Source of the DNA: Oscillospiraceae bacterium
GTDB taxonomy: Bacteria > Bacillota > Clostridia > Oscillospirales > Oscillospiraceae
Direction of reading: 5' to 3'
Length of the DNA: 14,655 nt
Assembly (NCBI GenBank): GCA_020025295.1
Contig: JAHHSJ010000051.1
Span: 1 to 14,655 of the forward strand
Position 1 is the first letter of the stretch. Every line of letters starts with the position of its first letter. The notes under the pieces are model-generated. The model was not told the DNA's origin, did not search any database, and was given only the letters and a program-made list of their open reading frames with translations. The position numbers and the translations under genes were made by a program. Shown here piece by piece: positions 1-5,985 of this stretch.

Positions 1-131
1 AGCTAACAAATTTTTACTGTGCGGGGTGTCCAACTTGCACTTGCAATTTGCGATCGTATTTCGTAATCAAAATTTAGACATTTCTTTGAACCGCAAAATG
101 TCAGCATACAATAGCTATAGCTATATTTGCG
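1..131. other. Gene-less left edge
   Basis: I see no supportable gene here. One frame (2-184) stays open for about 60 codons, but it runs straight through the terminator hairpin at 132-178 and has no recognisable protein content. A 14-bp perfect self-complementary sequence, ATAGCTATAGCTAT, lies at 111-124, just before the terminator. It could be an operator or chance AT-rich symmetry. Confidence 0.4.
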
Positions 132-178
132 AAACACAAGAGCCTCTCGTTCCATTCGGACGAGAGGCTCTTGTGTTT
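132..178. terminator. Perfect 19-bp terminator-like hairpin
   Basis: The arms 132-150 and 160-178 are exactly complementary over 19 bp, around a 9-nt loop. The stem ends in AAA on the left and TTT on the right, so it could work on both strands, although the U-tract on each side is short. It probably ends a gene to the left of the window and insulates the hydrolase region. Confidence 0.75.
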
Positions 179-185
179 ATGTAAT

Positions 186-288
186 GTTTGAGATGTGCTA
201 ATGATGTACCGCTTTGCTGTTCAAAACGGGATGTTCCGTGATTCACGGAAACCATGAAAACTACATCATACATCAAATGATTTCAAAC
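186..288 (+). ncRNA. Possible structured leader RNA or palindromic element
   Basis: Three nested helices can be drawn: 186-194 with 280-288 (9 bp, one G-U), 201-208 with 262-269 (8 bp, perfect) and 234-240 with 244-250 (7 bp, TTCCGTG/CACGGAA). An intrinsic terminator follows at 324-354, and then the hydrolase start at 422. This order fits a cis-acting leader or a small terminated RNA. It matches no riboswitch class that I recognise. The outer arms could instead be the imperfect terminal repeats of a small MITE-like insertion, and the central dyad could be a protein operator. No clear promoter was found just upstream. Confidence 0.3.
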
Positions 289-323
289 TTTGTGCAGCAG
301 AAAAAAACGCATAATTGTGAAAT

Positions 324-354
324 GGGAAACCTCTTGATGGGGTTGCCCTTTTTT
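324..354 (+). terminator. Intrinsic terminator upstream of hydrolase
   Basis: GGGAAACC (324-331) pairs with GGTTGCCC (341-348) with one A/G mismatch, around a 9-nt loop, and six T's follow at 349-354. It lies about 70 bp before the hydrolase start. It therefore either ends a short RNA made from 180-320 or acts as an attenuator in the hydrolase leader. Confidence 0.65.
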
Positions 355-421
355 GTTAAAATGCATTTAGAGTAGAGTGTTAGATATATCAAAATAATCT
401 TAACAACCGGAGTATTTTGCC

Positions 422-1165
422 ATGAATACTGTAGAATTTGGAAAAGAAAACAGCCAGATAATCATTCTGCTTCACGGAGGCGGACTTTCCTGGTGGAATT
501 ACAGGGAGGCTGCATCCCTTTTATCTGTTCAGTATCATGTAGTCATTCCGCTTTTGGACGGTCATGCAGGAAGCTGCTGTACTTTTACAACGATTGAAGA
601 TACTACCGAAAAACTAAAAAAATTCATAGAAGCCGTTTATGGAGGAAAGGTATTCGCCATAGGCGGCCTTTCCCTGGGGGGACAGGTTCTGACGCAGCTG
701 CTTTCTATTGCACCGGATATCTGCCAATATGCAGTGATAGAAAGTGCTTTGGTGATTCCTATGAAGCTCACCCATCTCTTGGTAAGCCCAATGGTATCTA
801 TGAGCTATGGGCTGATTCAGAAACGCTGGTTCTCAAAAATTCAGTTTCAGCAGCTGCATATGCGTACTGACTTGTTTGAGGAATATTATCGAGACACCTG
901 TAAAATTTCGAAAAAGGACATGACCGCATTTTTGAAAAGCAATTCCTCTTATGCCCTAAAAGACAGTTTTGCAAATACTTCTGCAAAGGTTTTGATTGCG
1001 GTGGGAGAAAAAGAAATGCCGATTATGAAGCAGTCAGCCAGTATGATCCATCATGCTTTGCCAAGCAGTCAACTGCACATTCTGCCCGGATTTCAGCACG
1101 GAGATTTGAGTATAAATCATCCGGAAGAATATGTGAAACTGCTGAAATCAGTTATGGGAAAATGA
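422..1165 (+). CDS. Alpha/beta hydrolase (serine hydrolase), substrate unknown
   Basis: This is a 247-residue cytoplasmic protein with the alpha/beta-hydrolase plan. An HGGG oxyanion-hole motif lies at about residues 18-21. The nucleophile elbow G-L-S-L-G puts the catalytic serine at about residue 84, the family acid is probably Glu198 in VGEKE, and the histidine is His226 in GFQHGD. There is no signal peptide, and the length is normal for a single-domain esterase or lipase-like hydrolase. The start is supported by GGAG at 409-412, nine bases upstream. The gene stands alone between two terminators (324-354 and 1218-1254). Its base composition and codon choice are visibly more AT-rich than the surface-protein and hyp genes, which may mean separate acquisition. 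The substrate cannot be told from sequence; a carboxylesterase, acyl hydrolase or lactonase would all fit. Confidence 0.85.
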   Translation: MNTVEFGKENSQIIILLHGGGLSWWNYREAASLLSVQYHVVIPLLDGHAGSCCTFTTIEDTTEKLKKFIEAVYGGKVFAIGGLSLGGQVLTQLLSIAPDICQYAVIESALVIPMKLTHLLVSPMVSMSYGLIQKRWFSKIQFQQLHMRTDLFEEYYRDTCKISKKDMTAFLKSNSSYALKDSFANTSAKVLIAVGEKEMPIMKQSASMIHHALPSSQLHILPGFQHGDLSINHPEEYVKLLKSVMGK

Positions 1166-1217
1166 AGCAGAATTGTTAAACCCATTCGGATATTCCTAAC
1201 AGATATAGATTAAAAGA

Positions 1218-1254
1218 CCTTGAAGGGCAGTTCAAATGCCTTTCAAGGCTTTTT
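1218..1254 (+). terminator. Terminator of the hydrolase gene
   Basis: CCTTGAAGGGCA (1218-1229) pairs with TGCCTTTCAAGG (1237-1248), 12 bp with one G-U, around a 7-nt loop. CTTTTT follows at 1249-1254. It lies about 50 bp after the hydrolase stop. Confidence 0.85.
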
Positions 1255-1273
1255 ACATTCCTTTCTGAGCCAT

Positions 1274-1342
1274 GTTTCCAATCGGCAATCTCTGGAAACC
1301 CGCCGTAAAAAGGCAATTTTTGTCATTTTATGTGATTGCCTT
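1274..1342 (+). other. Two stem-loops between hydrolase and wall-protein gene
   Basis: GTTTCCA (1274-1280) pairs with TGGAAAC (1293-1299). AAGGCAAT (1310-1317) pairs with ATTGCCTT (1335-1342) across a T-rich loop. Both lie upstream of the wall-protein promoter, so they would not be in its transcript. They may be backup terminators or operators. No function can be assigned. Confidence 0.35.
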
Positions 1343-1382
1343 GTGCATTCCAACAAATATCTTTAATTCGATCAAATGTGGC

Positions 1383-1411
1383 TTGTAAGGCAGCACAACT
1401 TAAAATATAAT
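1383..1411 (+). promoter_or_regulatory. Sigma-70 promoter of the wall-protein gene
   Basis: TTGTAA (-35, 1383-1388), a 17-bp spacer and a perfect TATAAT (-10, 1406-1411) form a strong promoter. Transcription should begin near 1418. That is downstream of the in-frame ATG at 1414, so 1414 cannot be the start codon on this transcript; the next in-frame ATG, at 1483, is used. Confidence 0.75.
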
Positions 1412-1482
1412 AGATGCGTCAAAGAGGGTATGTATGCACCATTGCAGATGGTAAACGATACACAAAGGATGTGGCAAGGAAA

Positions 1483-3180
1483 ATGAAACTGAAAAAGACC
1501 GCAAAAAAGCTGCTGTCCGCCGCACTGGCTGCGTCGCTGGTTGCCGGACTGGGATTGTCTCAGGTAAGCTACGCAGAGGAAACCAACGCTCCACCGGATT
1601 ATCAGCTGTCCAAGACGGAGATTAACAAGACGATCACGGTTCCAAACGCCATCAACATTTCTGTTGTGGATGAAACGGGTAATCCGATCACCGCACCGGG
1701 CGAGTACCAGCTGCTGGACGCCTCCGGTGCCGAAGTCGCTTCCTGGACCTCGGATTCCACCCATGTATCTGCGAACGAAGCGTTTGATCTTGACAAAGAA
1801 CACTTGGATGTTCCCTTGTATGTAACGGCCAATCCCGGCTCCAGAGAAGGCAAAATCTCCACTTACATCAATCACTTTGTCCACTCGGAGCTGCCCCGGG
1901 ACGCAGTGATTTGGGAGCGCTACGGAACGCTGCAGAAGTATGTGGAATACGGCGAACCTCTGAACGGAGAGAAGCCCATCACCCTTCCTGCCGGCCAGTT
2001 TTGTCTCAATGTGGACGGAGACTACGCCAACACCGATCTGGGCAATTATCAGGTGACCATTGACGGTCAAACCTATGCTCTGGCCGATCTTGCCGGAAGT
2101 ATGCATCAATTCAATGCACCGGCGGGGCTGCATGACCTGACCGTAGAAACCAATCTTGGGGGAAATGGCTCCTCCGGAACGATCAATCACGGTCCGGAAG
2201 TGTTCCCCGAAGAGGATGTCTATGTCCCTGTCAAGCTGGATCTTCACACCTATTTCCCTCAGTATGTCAACGAGGACGGAAGCGTCAACTACGACGGACT
2301 CCGCTACACCTATGGCAGTGCAGAGGAACATCCGGACGGGTCTCTTACCTCCGCTTATCTGGTCGTCTCAAGCTGTGCAATGACCAACTTCATTGCCTTG
2401 AATGGATCCAGCGAGGCCACATTCTATATTCATGATGGCGCCGCAGTCGGTTGGTTTGCCCTTGGTTTCGCCTCCCAGCAGGGCATGACCTCCTCTTCCC
2501 ATGGTCCCATCGCAAAAGAAGTGGAAATCCTTCACTACGCCAAGCACACGATCAACATTCAGGCCCCTCCCACCACCGGCACCACGGTGGGTTACATCCC
2601 TGCCGGCACCTACACGCTCCATCAGGTCCGTGCTCCGCAGGGCTTCCTTCCCGCTGCCGATCAGCAGATCACCATCAAGGATTCCTGGCTGCCGGAGGAT
2701 CTGCAGAAGCTGACTGTGGTCAACGCTACGGTGCCCGGTCATAAGCACACCTTCTCCGATCAGTGGACCTCCGACGAAACCCATCACTGGCATGCGGCCA
2801 CCTGCGAACACACCGCTGAAATCAGCGGCAAGGCGGAACACACCTTCGGTGAATGGACGGTTCTCCAGAAGCCGACCACGGAACAGGAAGGGTTGCAGGA
2901 GCATGTCTGCACTGTGTGCGGTCACAAGCAGCAGGAAGTGATCGCCAAGCTTCCTCCCGTCGAACCTGAGAAGCCCGTTGAGCCTGAAAAGCCCGAGGTG
3001 AAACCGGAAGTGCCGGATGCAAAGCCGGTTGCTCCCGACACAAAACCTGCCGAGCCCAAGCCTGCCACGCCTAAAACCGGTGATTTCAGCCCTGTGACAT
3101 TGTGGGCCACGATTGCTGTGGTTTCCTGTGCCGGTTTGGCCGGTGCCGGTGTGTATCTCAAGAAGAAAAAGCACAGCTAA
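1483..3180 (+). CDS. Secreted, sortase-anchored surface protein with Cna_B/SpaA-like domains
   Basis: The protein has 565 residues. The lysine-rich N-terminus, a hydrophobic stretch (about 9-27) and a V-S-Y-A site near residue 31 form a Sec signal peptide. Two Cna_B/SpaA-like stretches are suggested: one near residues 50-80 (around GEYQLLDASG) and one ending in GTYTLHQVRAPQGF. A His/Cys-rich module (about 420-488; HxHTFS, HHWHAATCEH, CTVCGH) follows, then a Pro/Glu/Lys/Val wall-spanning stalk. The C-terminus has TPKTG (529-533), a hydrophobic segment and a KKKK tail, the standard cell-wall sorting layout with a non-LPXTG motif. Codon 24 of the longer frame is chosen as start because the promoter -10 box ends at 1411 and a signal peptide begins exactly there. 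AAAGGA (1464-1469) and AAGGA (1476-1480) precede it, at long and short spacing respectively. The likely role is adhesin or other surface display; the ligand is unknown. The class B sortase at 4907 is a candidate anchoring enzyme. Confidence 0.85.
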   Translation: MKLKKTAKKLLSAALAASLVAGLGLSQVSYAEETNAPPDYQLSKTEINKTITVPNAINISVVDETGNPITAPGEYQLLDASGAEVASWTSDSTHVSANEAFDLDKEHLDVPLYVTANPGSREGKISTYINHFVHSELPRDAVIWERYGTLQKYVEYGEPLNGEKPITLPAGQFCLNVDGDYANTDLGNYQVTIDGQTYALADLAGSMHQFNAPAGLHDLTVETNLGGNGSSGTINHGPEVFPEEDVYVPVKLDLHTYFPQYVNEDGSVNYDGLRYTYGSAEEHPDGSLTSAYLVVSSCAMTNFIALNGSSEATFYIHDGAAVGWFALGFASQQGMTSSSHGPIAKEVEILHYAKHTINIQAPPTTGTTVGYIPAGTYTLHQVRAPQGFLPAADQQITIKDSWLPEDLQKLTVVNATVPGHKHTFSDQWTSDETHHWHAATCEHTAEISGKAEHTFGEWTVLQKPTTEQEGLQEHVCTVCGHKQQEVIAKLPPVEPEKPVEPEKPEVKPEVPDAKPVAPDTKPAEPKPATPKTGDFSPVTLWATIAVVSCAGLAGAGVYLKKKKHS

Positions 3181-3216
3181 CGAATTGAACTGTTTCTGAA
3201 CTGCAATACGCAGCAA

Positions 3217-3250
3217 AAAAGGCCTTGGAAGTTTCCTTCCAAGGCCTTTT
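3217..3250. terminator. Bidirectional terminator between convergent genes
   Basis: A perfect 15-bp stem (3217-3231 with 3236-3250) has a TTTC loop. The plus strand ends in TTTT and the minus strand in T6. It sits between the ends of the convergent wall-protein and amidohydrolase genes and can serve both. Confidence 0.9.
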
Positions 3251-3253
3251 CTC

Positions 3254-3275
3254 ATAGAAAAAGCGCTTTTTCTAT
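3254..3275. repeat. 22-bp perfect palindrome
   Basis: The 22 bp at 3254-3275, centred on AAGCGCTT, are fully self-complementary. They lie in the convergent gap directly beside the terminator. They probably add to termination of the minus-strand amidohydrolase message; an operator is less likely at a 3' end. Confidence 0.5.
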
Positions 3276-3300
3276 TCTTTTTGGAGACTCTCTTTCGCAA

Positions 3301-4581
3301 TCAGAGGAACTTATCCAGCTCCCGCTCCACATCCGGCATCTTCTTGATTTTGGGATGGAAGGTAAGCTGACCACGGGCCACAACTAAGGACAGCTTGCGG
3401 AGCACTGTCAAATCCTCCAGCGGATTTTCGGCACACACGATGAAGTCGGCGCACTTGCCCGGCTCGATGCTGCCGGTCACATCGCCCAGTCCGGCAATAC
3501 GGGCATTGCCCAAGGTAGCGCTGTGAAGGGCAAACGCCGTGGTCACGCCGCAGTACTTATGGAAATAGTTGACCTCACGCCACATATCATAGTGCGTGAT
3601 ATAGGGACATCCGGTATCCGTTCCCAGACCCACAGGAATTCCGTTCTCCAGACAAGCCTTGGCGCAATCCAAAATGCCACGGAACACCACTTCCCCGTTG
3701 AACTGTGCCATCTCGCTGGCATGGCTCACGGAGCGGTCAAACAGAGCAAAGGGCAGCGCAGGCGAAATGGTCGCCACCTGACAGGCTTTGCGCTCCTTGA
3801 ACAAACGGATGATCTCTTCGTCCGGCTCCGCACCGTGTTCAATGGTATCCACACCGTTTTGCAGTGCCACACGGACGCCTTCAGGACTTTCCACATGGGC
3901 GGCCACCTTCAGCCCCAGACGATGGGCCTCATCGCAGGCGGCTTTTACAATCTCCGGCTGCATCTTCAGAGCGCCGGGCTCGCCCTTGACTTTCGCATCC
4001 AGCACACCACCGGTAATCATCAACTTGATGACATCCGGCTTCTGTGCCGCCACCTTGCGAACATATTGTACCGCTTCCTCTGCGCTATGAGCGGAGTAGG
4101 CCAGAGAATCCGCCATATGACCGCCAGGCACAGAAATCGCCATGTTCGATGCCAGAATACGAGGTCCAACTGCCTTTCCGCTGTTGATGGCATCACGAAT
4201 CTTGGTGTCCACATCCAGCACACCGCCCATCGTACGCATGGTGGTGACACCGGACAACAGGGCAGTTTTAGCATAGCTCTGGCACATGGACCGCACCAGA
4301 CGGCGGAACAGGGCATTGCTGGTCAGGACCTTCACCAGTTTCACCGGATCGCTTTCCTTTTTCTTCGGCTTGCCGCTGGAGGGCAAATGGGTGTGCAGGT
4401 TGATCAGGCCGGGCATCAGATACTGTCCCTTCAAATTCACCACCGAATAGTCCGTCAAATCCTGTCCGTCGGGCACAATCGCTTCAATCGTTTCGCCATC
4501 CGTCAGCACCGTCAAACCGGACTGAGGCGTCATTCCCTCCGTTCCGTCCAGAATATATCCATTGGTAAATGCGTATTTCAT
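3301..4581 (-). CDS. Metal-dependent amidohydrolase (imidazolonepropionase/prolidase-like)
   Basis: This 426-residue enzyme has the amidohydrolase-superfamily TIM-barrel signature. It shows His63-x-His65 in the LINLHTHLP strand, Lys186 in DVIKLMITGG (the lysine that is carboxylated and bridges two metals in this subgroup), His229 in VAAHVE, His249 in IEHG, and catalytic Asp322 in GTDTG. The N-terminal beta part (1-60) and C-terminal part (GSIEPGKCADFIV) form the usual composite sandwich. There is no signal peptide, so it should be cytoplasmic. Relatives hydrolyse dipeptides, N-acyl amino acids or cyclic amides such as imidazolonepropionate; the substrate here is not decidable, and no hut genes are near. 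The start at 4581 is chosen because an AGAGG site lies about nine bases upstream. The frame stays open further upstream (to 4785), but that extension is basic, low-complexity and not family-like. It stands alone between two wall-related genes. Confidence 0.85.
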   Translation of the reverse strand: MKYAFTNGYILDGTEGMTPQSGLTVLTDGETIEAIVPDGQDLTDYSVVNLKGQYLMPGLINLHTHLPSSGKPKKKESDPVKLVKVLTSNALFRRLVRSMCQSYAKTALLSGVTTMRTMGGVLDVDTKIRDAINSGKAVGPRILASNMAISVPGGHMADSLAYSAHSAEEAVQYVRKVAAQKPDVIKLMITGGVLDAKVKGEPGALKMQPEIVKAACDEAHRLGLKVAAHVESPEGVRVALQNGVDTIEHGAEPDEEIIRLFKERKACQVATISPALPFALFDRSVSHASEMAQFNGEVVFRGILDCAKACLENGIPVGLGTDTGCPYITHYDMWREVNYFHKYCGVTTAFALHSATLGNARIAGLGDVTGSIEPGKCADFIVCAENPLEDLTVLRKLSLVVARGQLTFHPKIKKMPDVERELDKFL

Positions 4582-4641
4582 ATTTCTCATCCTCTTCTTT
4601 CCGCATCGTTCCCAAATGTGTGAAAATGATTGTATGATGCC

Positions 4642-4670
4642 AGTATAGCCCGTTTCCCCTCTGGGGGGAA
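4642..4670 (-). promoter_or_regulatory. Candidate amidohydrolase promoter with dyad
   Basis: On the minus strand a TATACT -10 box (4647-4642) lies about 60 bp before the start codon. No TTGACA-like -35 is present at the right distance. Instead TTCCCC (4654-4659) and GGGGAA (4665-4670) form an inverted repeat over the spacer and -35 area, as if an activator or repressor binds there. This is weak evidence only. Confidence 0.35.
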
Positions 4671-4717
4671 GCCTTTTGCGCCGTTTTTTTGGTTCCTTCC
4701 GGTTTGACAACTTTTGA

Positions 4718-4746
4718 TTGTGGTTTACGCTGTTCCATGGTATGAT
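4718..4746 (+). promoter_or_regulatory. Candidate sortase promoter (extended -10)
   Basis: TTGTGG (4718-4723), a 17-bp spacer and TATGAT (4741-4746) preceded by TG form an extended -10 promoter. A perfect TTGACA at 4704-4709 lies nearby, but only a poor -10 (TACGCT) fits it. A start near 4753 would give the sortase a leader of about 150 nt. Confidence 0.5.
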
Positions 4747-4753
4747 AGGCAGA

Positions 4754-4842
4754 ACGGATGGAGCACTGGACCAACGGCAAGGCATAGCTTGTGGGACGCC
4801 ATCCGTATTCCACTAATCAAGTTTTACATAATTATATTATGT
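4754..4842 (+). promoter_or_regulatory. Sortase leader with two inverted repeats
   Basis: ACGGATGG (4754-4761) pairs with CCATCCGT (4799-4806), closing a 37-nt interior. Further on, ACATAAT-TAT-ATTATGT (4826-4842) is a perfect 17-bp dyad. With the flanking bases this accounts for most of the 325-bp gene-free gap at 4582-4906. The first element could be an RNA stem-loop at the very start of the sortase mRNA. The second looks more like a protein operator or a weak AU hairpin. Neither matches a class I know. Confidence 0.35.
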
Positions 4843-4906
4843 CTACTCTGTGCCAACTTTCTCGCCGCATACGGCGTTTATTCTGACAGCAAGGCAGGAA
4901 CTGATT

Positions 4907-5674
4907 ATGAAACGAATTCTTACCATTCTTCTCACCGTGATCTGCGCGGTAGCACTGATTTTCAGCAGCTATTCTCTCATCCGCTATTTCCTTCAGGCCA
5001 AGCAGGAGCAGAGCGTATACGACCACCTGTCCGATATTGTGACACCGGCGAACGGCATGGAGCGTCCGGACATGGATACGGAACCTGCATTCCCGGATTA
5101 CAGTGCGGTCTATGAGCTGAACCACGATATGGTGGGCTGGCTCACGGTCCCCGGCACCCGAATCAACTATCCGATCATGCAGACCCCGGAGGAACCCAAC
5201 TATTATCTGCACCGCAGCTTTGAAAAGGAGCAGACCTCCGCAGGCTGTCCCTACTTGCAGGAAAACTGTGACATCAACGAACCCTCGGACAATCTGATTA
5301 TCTACGGGCACAACATGAAAAGCGGCACCATGTTTGGTGAACTGGATTTGTTTGAACGCCGGAGCTTCTGGGAAGCACATCAGACTCTCACTTTGGACAC
5401 CCTCACCGAACGGCGCACCTACGAGGTCCTTTCCGTGTTCAAAACCACTGCTTCGGTGGGAGATGACAACGCATTCTACTACCACCACTTCGTCAATGCT
5501 GCAAACGAATCCGACTTTGACGAATTTGTCGCTCAGTGCAAGAAGCTGTCCCTCTACGACACCGGGGTGTCCGCCTCCTATGGGGACAAACTGATTACCC
5601 TCTCCACCTGCGAATACTCGCGCACCAACGGACGGCTTGTACTGGTTGCAAGACAGATTCCTGACGAAGGATAA
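4907..5674 (+). CDS. Class B sortase
   Basis: This 255-residue membrane-anchored cysteine transpeptidase would cleave a sorting signal between Thr and Gly and join the protein to the cell wall. The N-terminus (about residues 4-28) is an uncleaved signal anchor. The catalytic triad is visible: His135 in IIYGHNM, Cys235 in TLSTC and Arg243 eight residues later. The TLSTC motif, the GWLTVPGTRINYPI strand and the helical insert before the active-site cysteine fit class B rather than class A, C or E. Length is normal for SrtB. The start is chosen for AGGAA at 4896-4900 with six bases of spacing and for beginning exactly at the membrane anchor; the frame is open upstream to 4850. A strong terminator follows, so the gene is monocistronic. 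The nearby TPKTG-bearing wall protein is a plausible substrate, although sortases often act on proteins encoded elsewhere too. Confidence 0.9.
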   Translation: MKRILTILLTVICAVALIFSSYSLIRYFLQAKQEQSVYDHLSDIVTPANGMERPDMDTEPAFPDYSAVYELNHDMVGWLTVPGTRINYPIMQTPEEPNYYLHRSFEKEQTSAGCPYLQENCDINEPSDNLIIYGHNMKSGTMFGELDLFERRSFWEAHQTLTLDTLTERRTYEVLSVFKTTASVGDDNAFYYHHFVNAANESDFDEFVAQCKKLSLYDTGVSASYGDKLITLSTCEYSRTNGRLVLVARQIPDEG

Positions 5675-5714
5675 GCTCCGCTCCGCCAACGCTCACATCT
5701 ACATCTACTCTCTC

Positions 5715-5745
5715 ACCGGGCACAGCATTCTGTGCCCGGTTTTTT
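5715..5745 (+). terminator. Terminator of the sortase gene
   Basis: ACCGGGCACAG (5715-5725) pairs perfectly with CTGTGCCCGGT (5730-5740) around a CATT loop. T's run from 5740 to 5745. It lies 40 bp after the sortase stop. Confidence 0.95.
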
Positions 5746-5864
5746 GACGCAATTTAGTTCGAGAAAGCAGTTTTCCGACCCATAAAAATTCTCTCACCAT
5801 TGCTTGTCCCCCTTCTTTCCCTACTTATTGAACAAAATATTCGTTCTCGGATATTGTTTATTTG
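5746..5864 (+). other. AT-rich upstream region of the hyp operon
   Basis: No gene is seen here. An imperfect dyad, with ACAAAATAT at 5832-5840 and ATATTGT at 5851-5857, lies just upstream of the hypB promoter -35 box. It is a possible binding site for a regulator, but it matches no operator consensus that I can name with confidence. Confidence 0.3.
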
Positions 5865-5893
5865 TTGACATTTTCAACTTCTCATTGTACTAT
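5865..5893 (+). promoter_or_regulatory. Sigma-70 promoter of the hypB operon
   Basis: TTGACA (5865-5870), a 17-bp spacer and TACTAT (5888-5893) match the consensus at eleven of twelve positions. The predicted start is near 5900, giving a leader of about 85 nt. This promoter probably drives hypB, the oxidoreductase and hypA together. Confidence 0.8.
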
Positions 5894-5905
5894 TTTAGTC
5901 AGATA

Positions 5906-5971
5906 CTCAAAGAATTCGGGACGTATGCTTTGAGGAAATACGAGGGAGAAAAGTGATTTGGAGCATCACTT
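5906..5971 (+). promoter_or_regulatory. hypB leader with two stem-loops
   Basis: CTCAAAG (5906-5912) pairs with CTTTGAG (5928-5934), and AAGTGAT (5951-5957) pairs with ATCACTT (5965-5971). The second hairpin ends six bases before the GGAGG ribosome site (5977-5981), so it could affect translation. The leader seems too short for the published NiCo riboswitch fold. No regulatory class is claimed. Confidence 0.35.
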
Positions 5972-5985
5972 GGATTGGAGGAAAT

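Noticed and set aside
2..184. Open frame of about 60 codons at the left edge
   Set aside because: It runs through a perfect terminator hairpin, has no start signal or recognisable residues, and is best explained by chance.
186..288. CRISPR or direct-repeat array
   Set aside because: The symmetry is inverted and occurs once. No regularly spaced direct repeats were seen anywhere in the window.
2368..3300. 310-codon minus-strand frame under the wall-protein gene
   Set aside because: It spans the bidirectional terminator and is basic and low-complexity. The plus-strand frame has a full signal peptide and sorting signal.
4582..4785. N-terminal extension of the amidohydrolase
   Set aside because: The extra 68 residues are basic and not family-like, and a ribosome site is correctly placed for 4581.
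4754..4806. Possible c-di-GMP-I riboswitch, from GGCAAGG and GGGACGC in the sortase leader
   Set aside because: The two segments recall the core of that class, but the tetraloop hairpin, its receptor and the second long helix are not present.
5900..5985. NiCo-type riboswitch before hypB
   Set aside because: The leader is too short and has two simple hairpins instead of a four-way junction.
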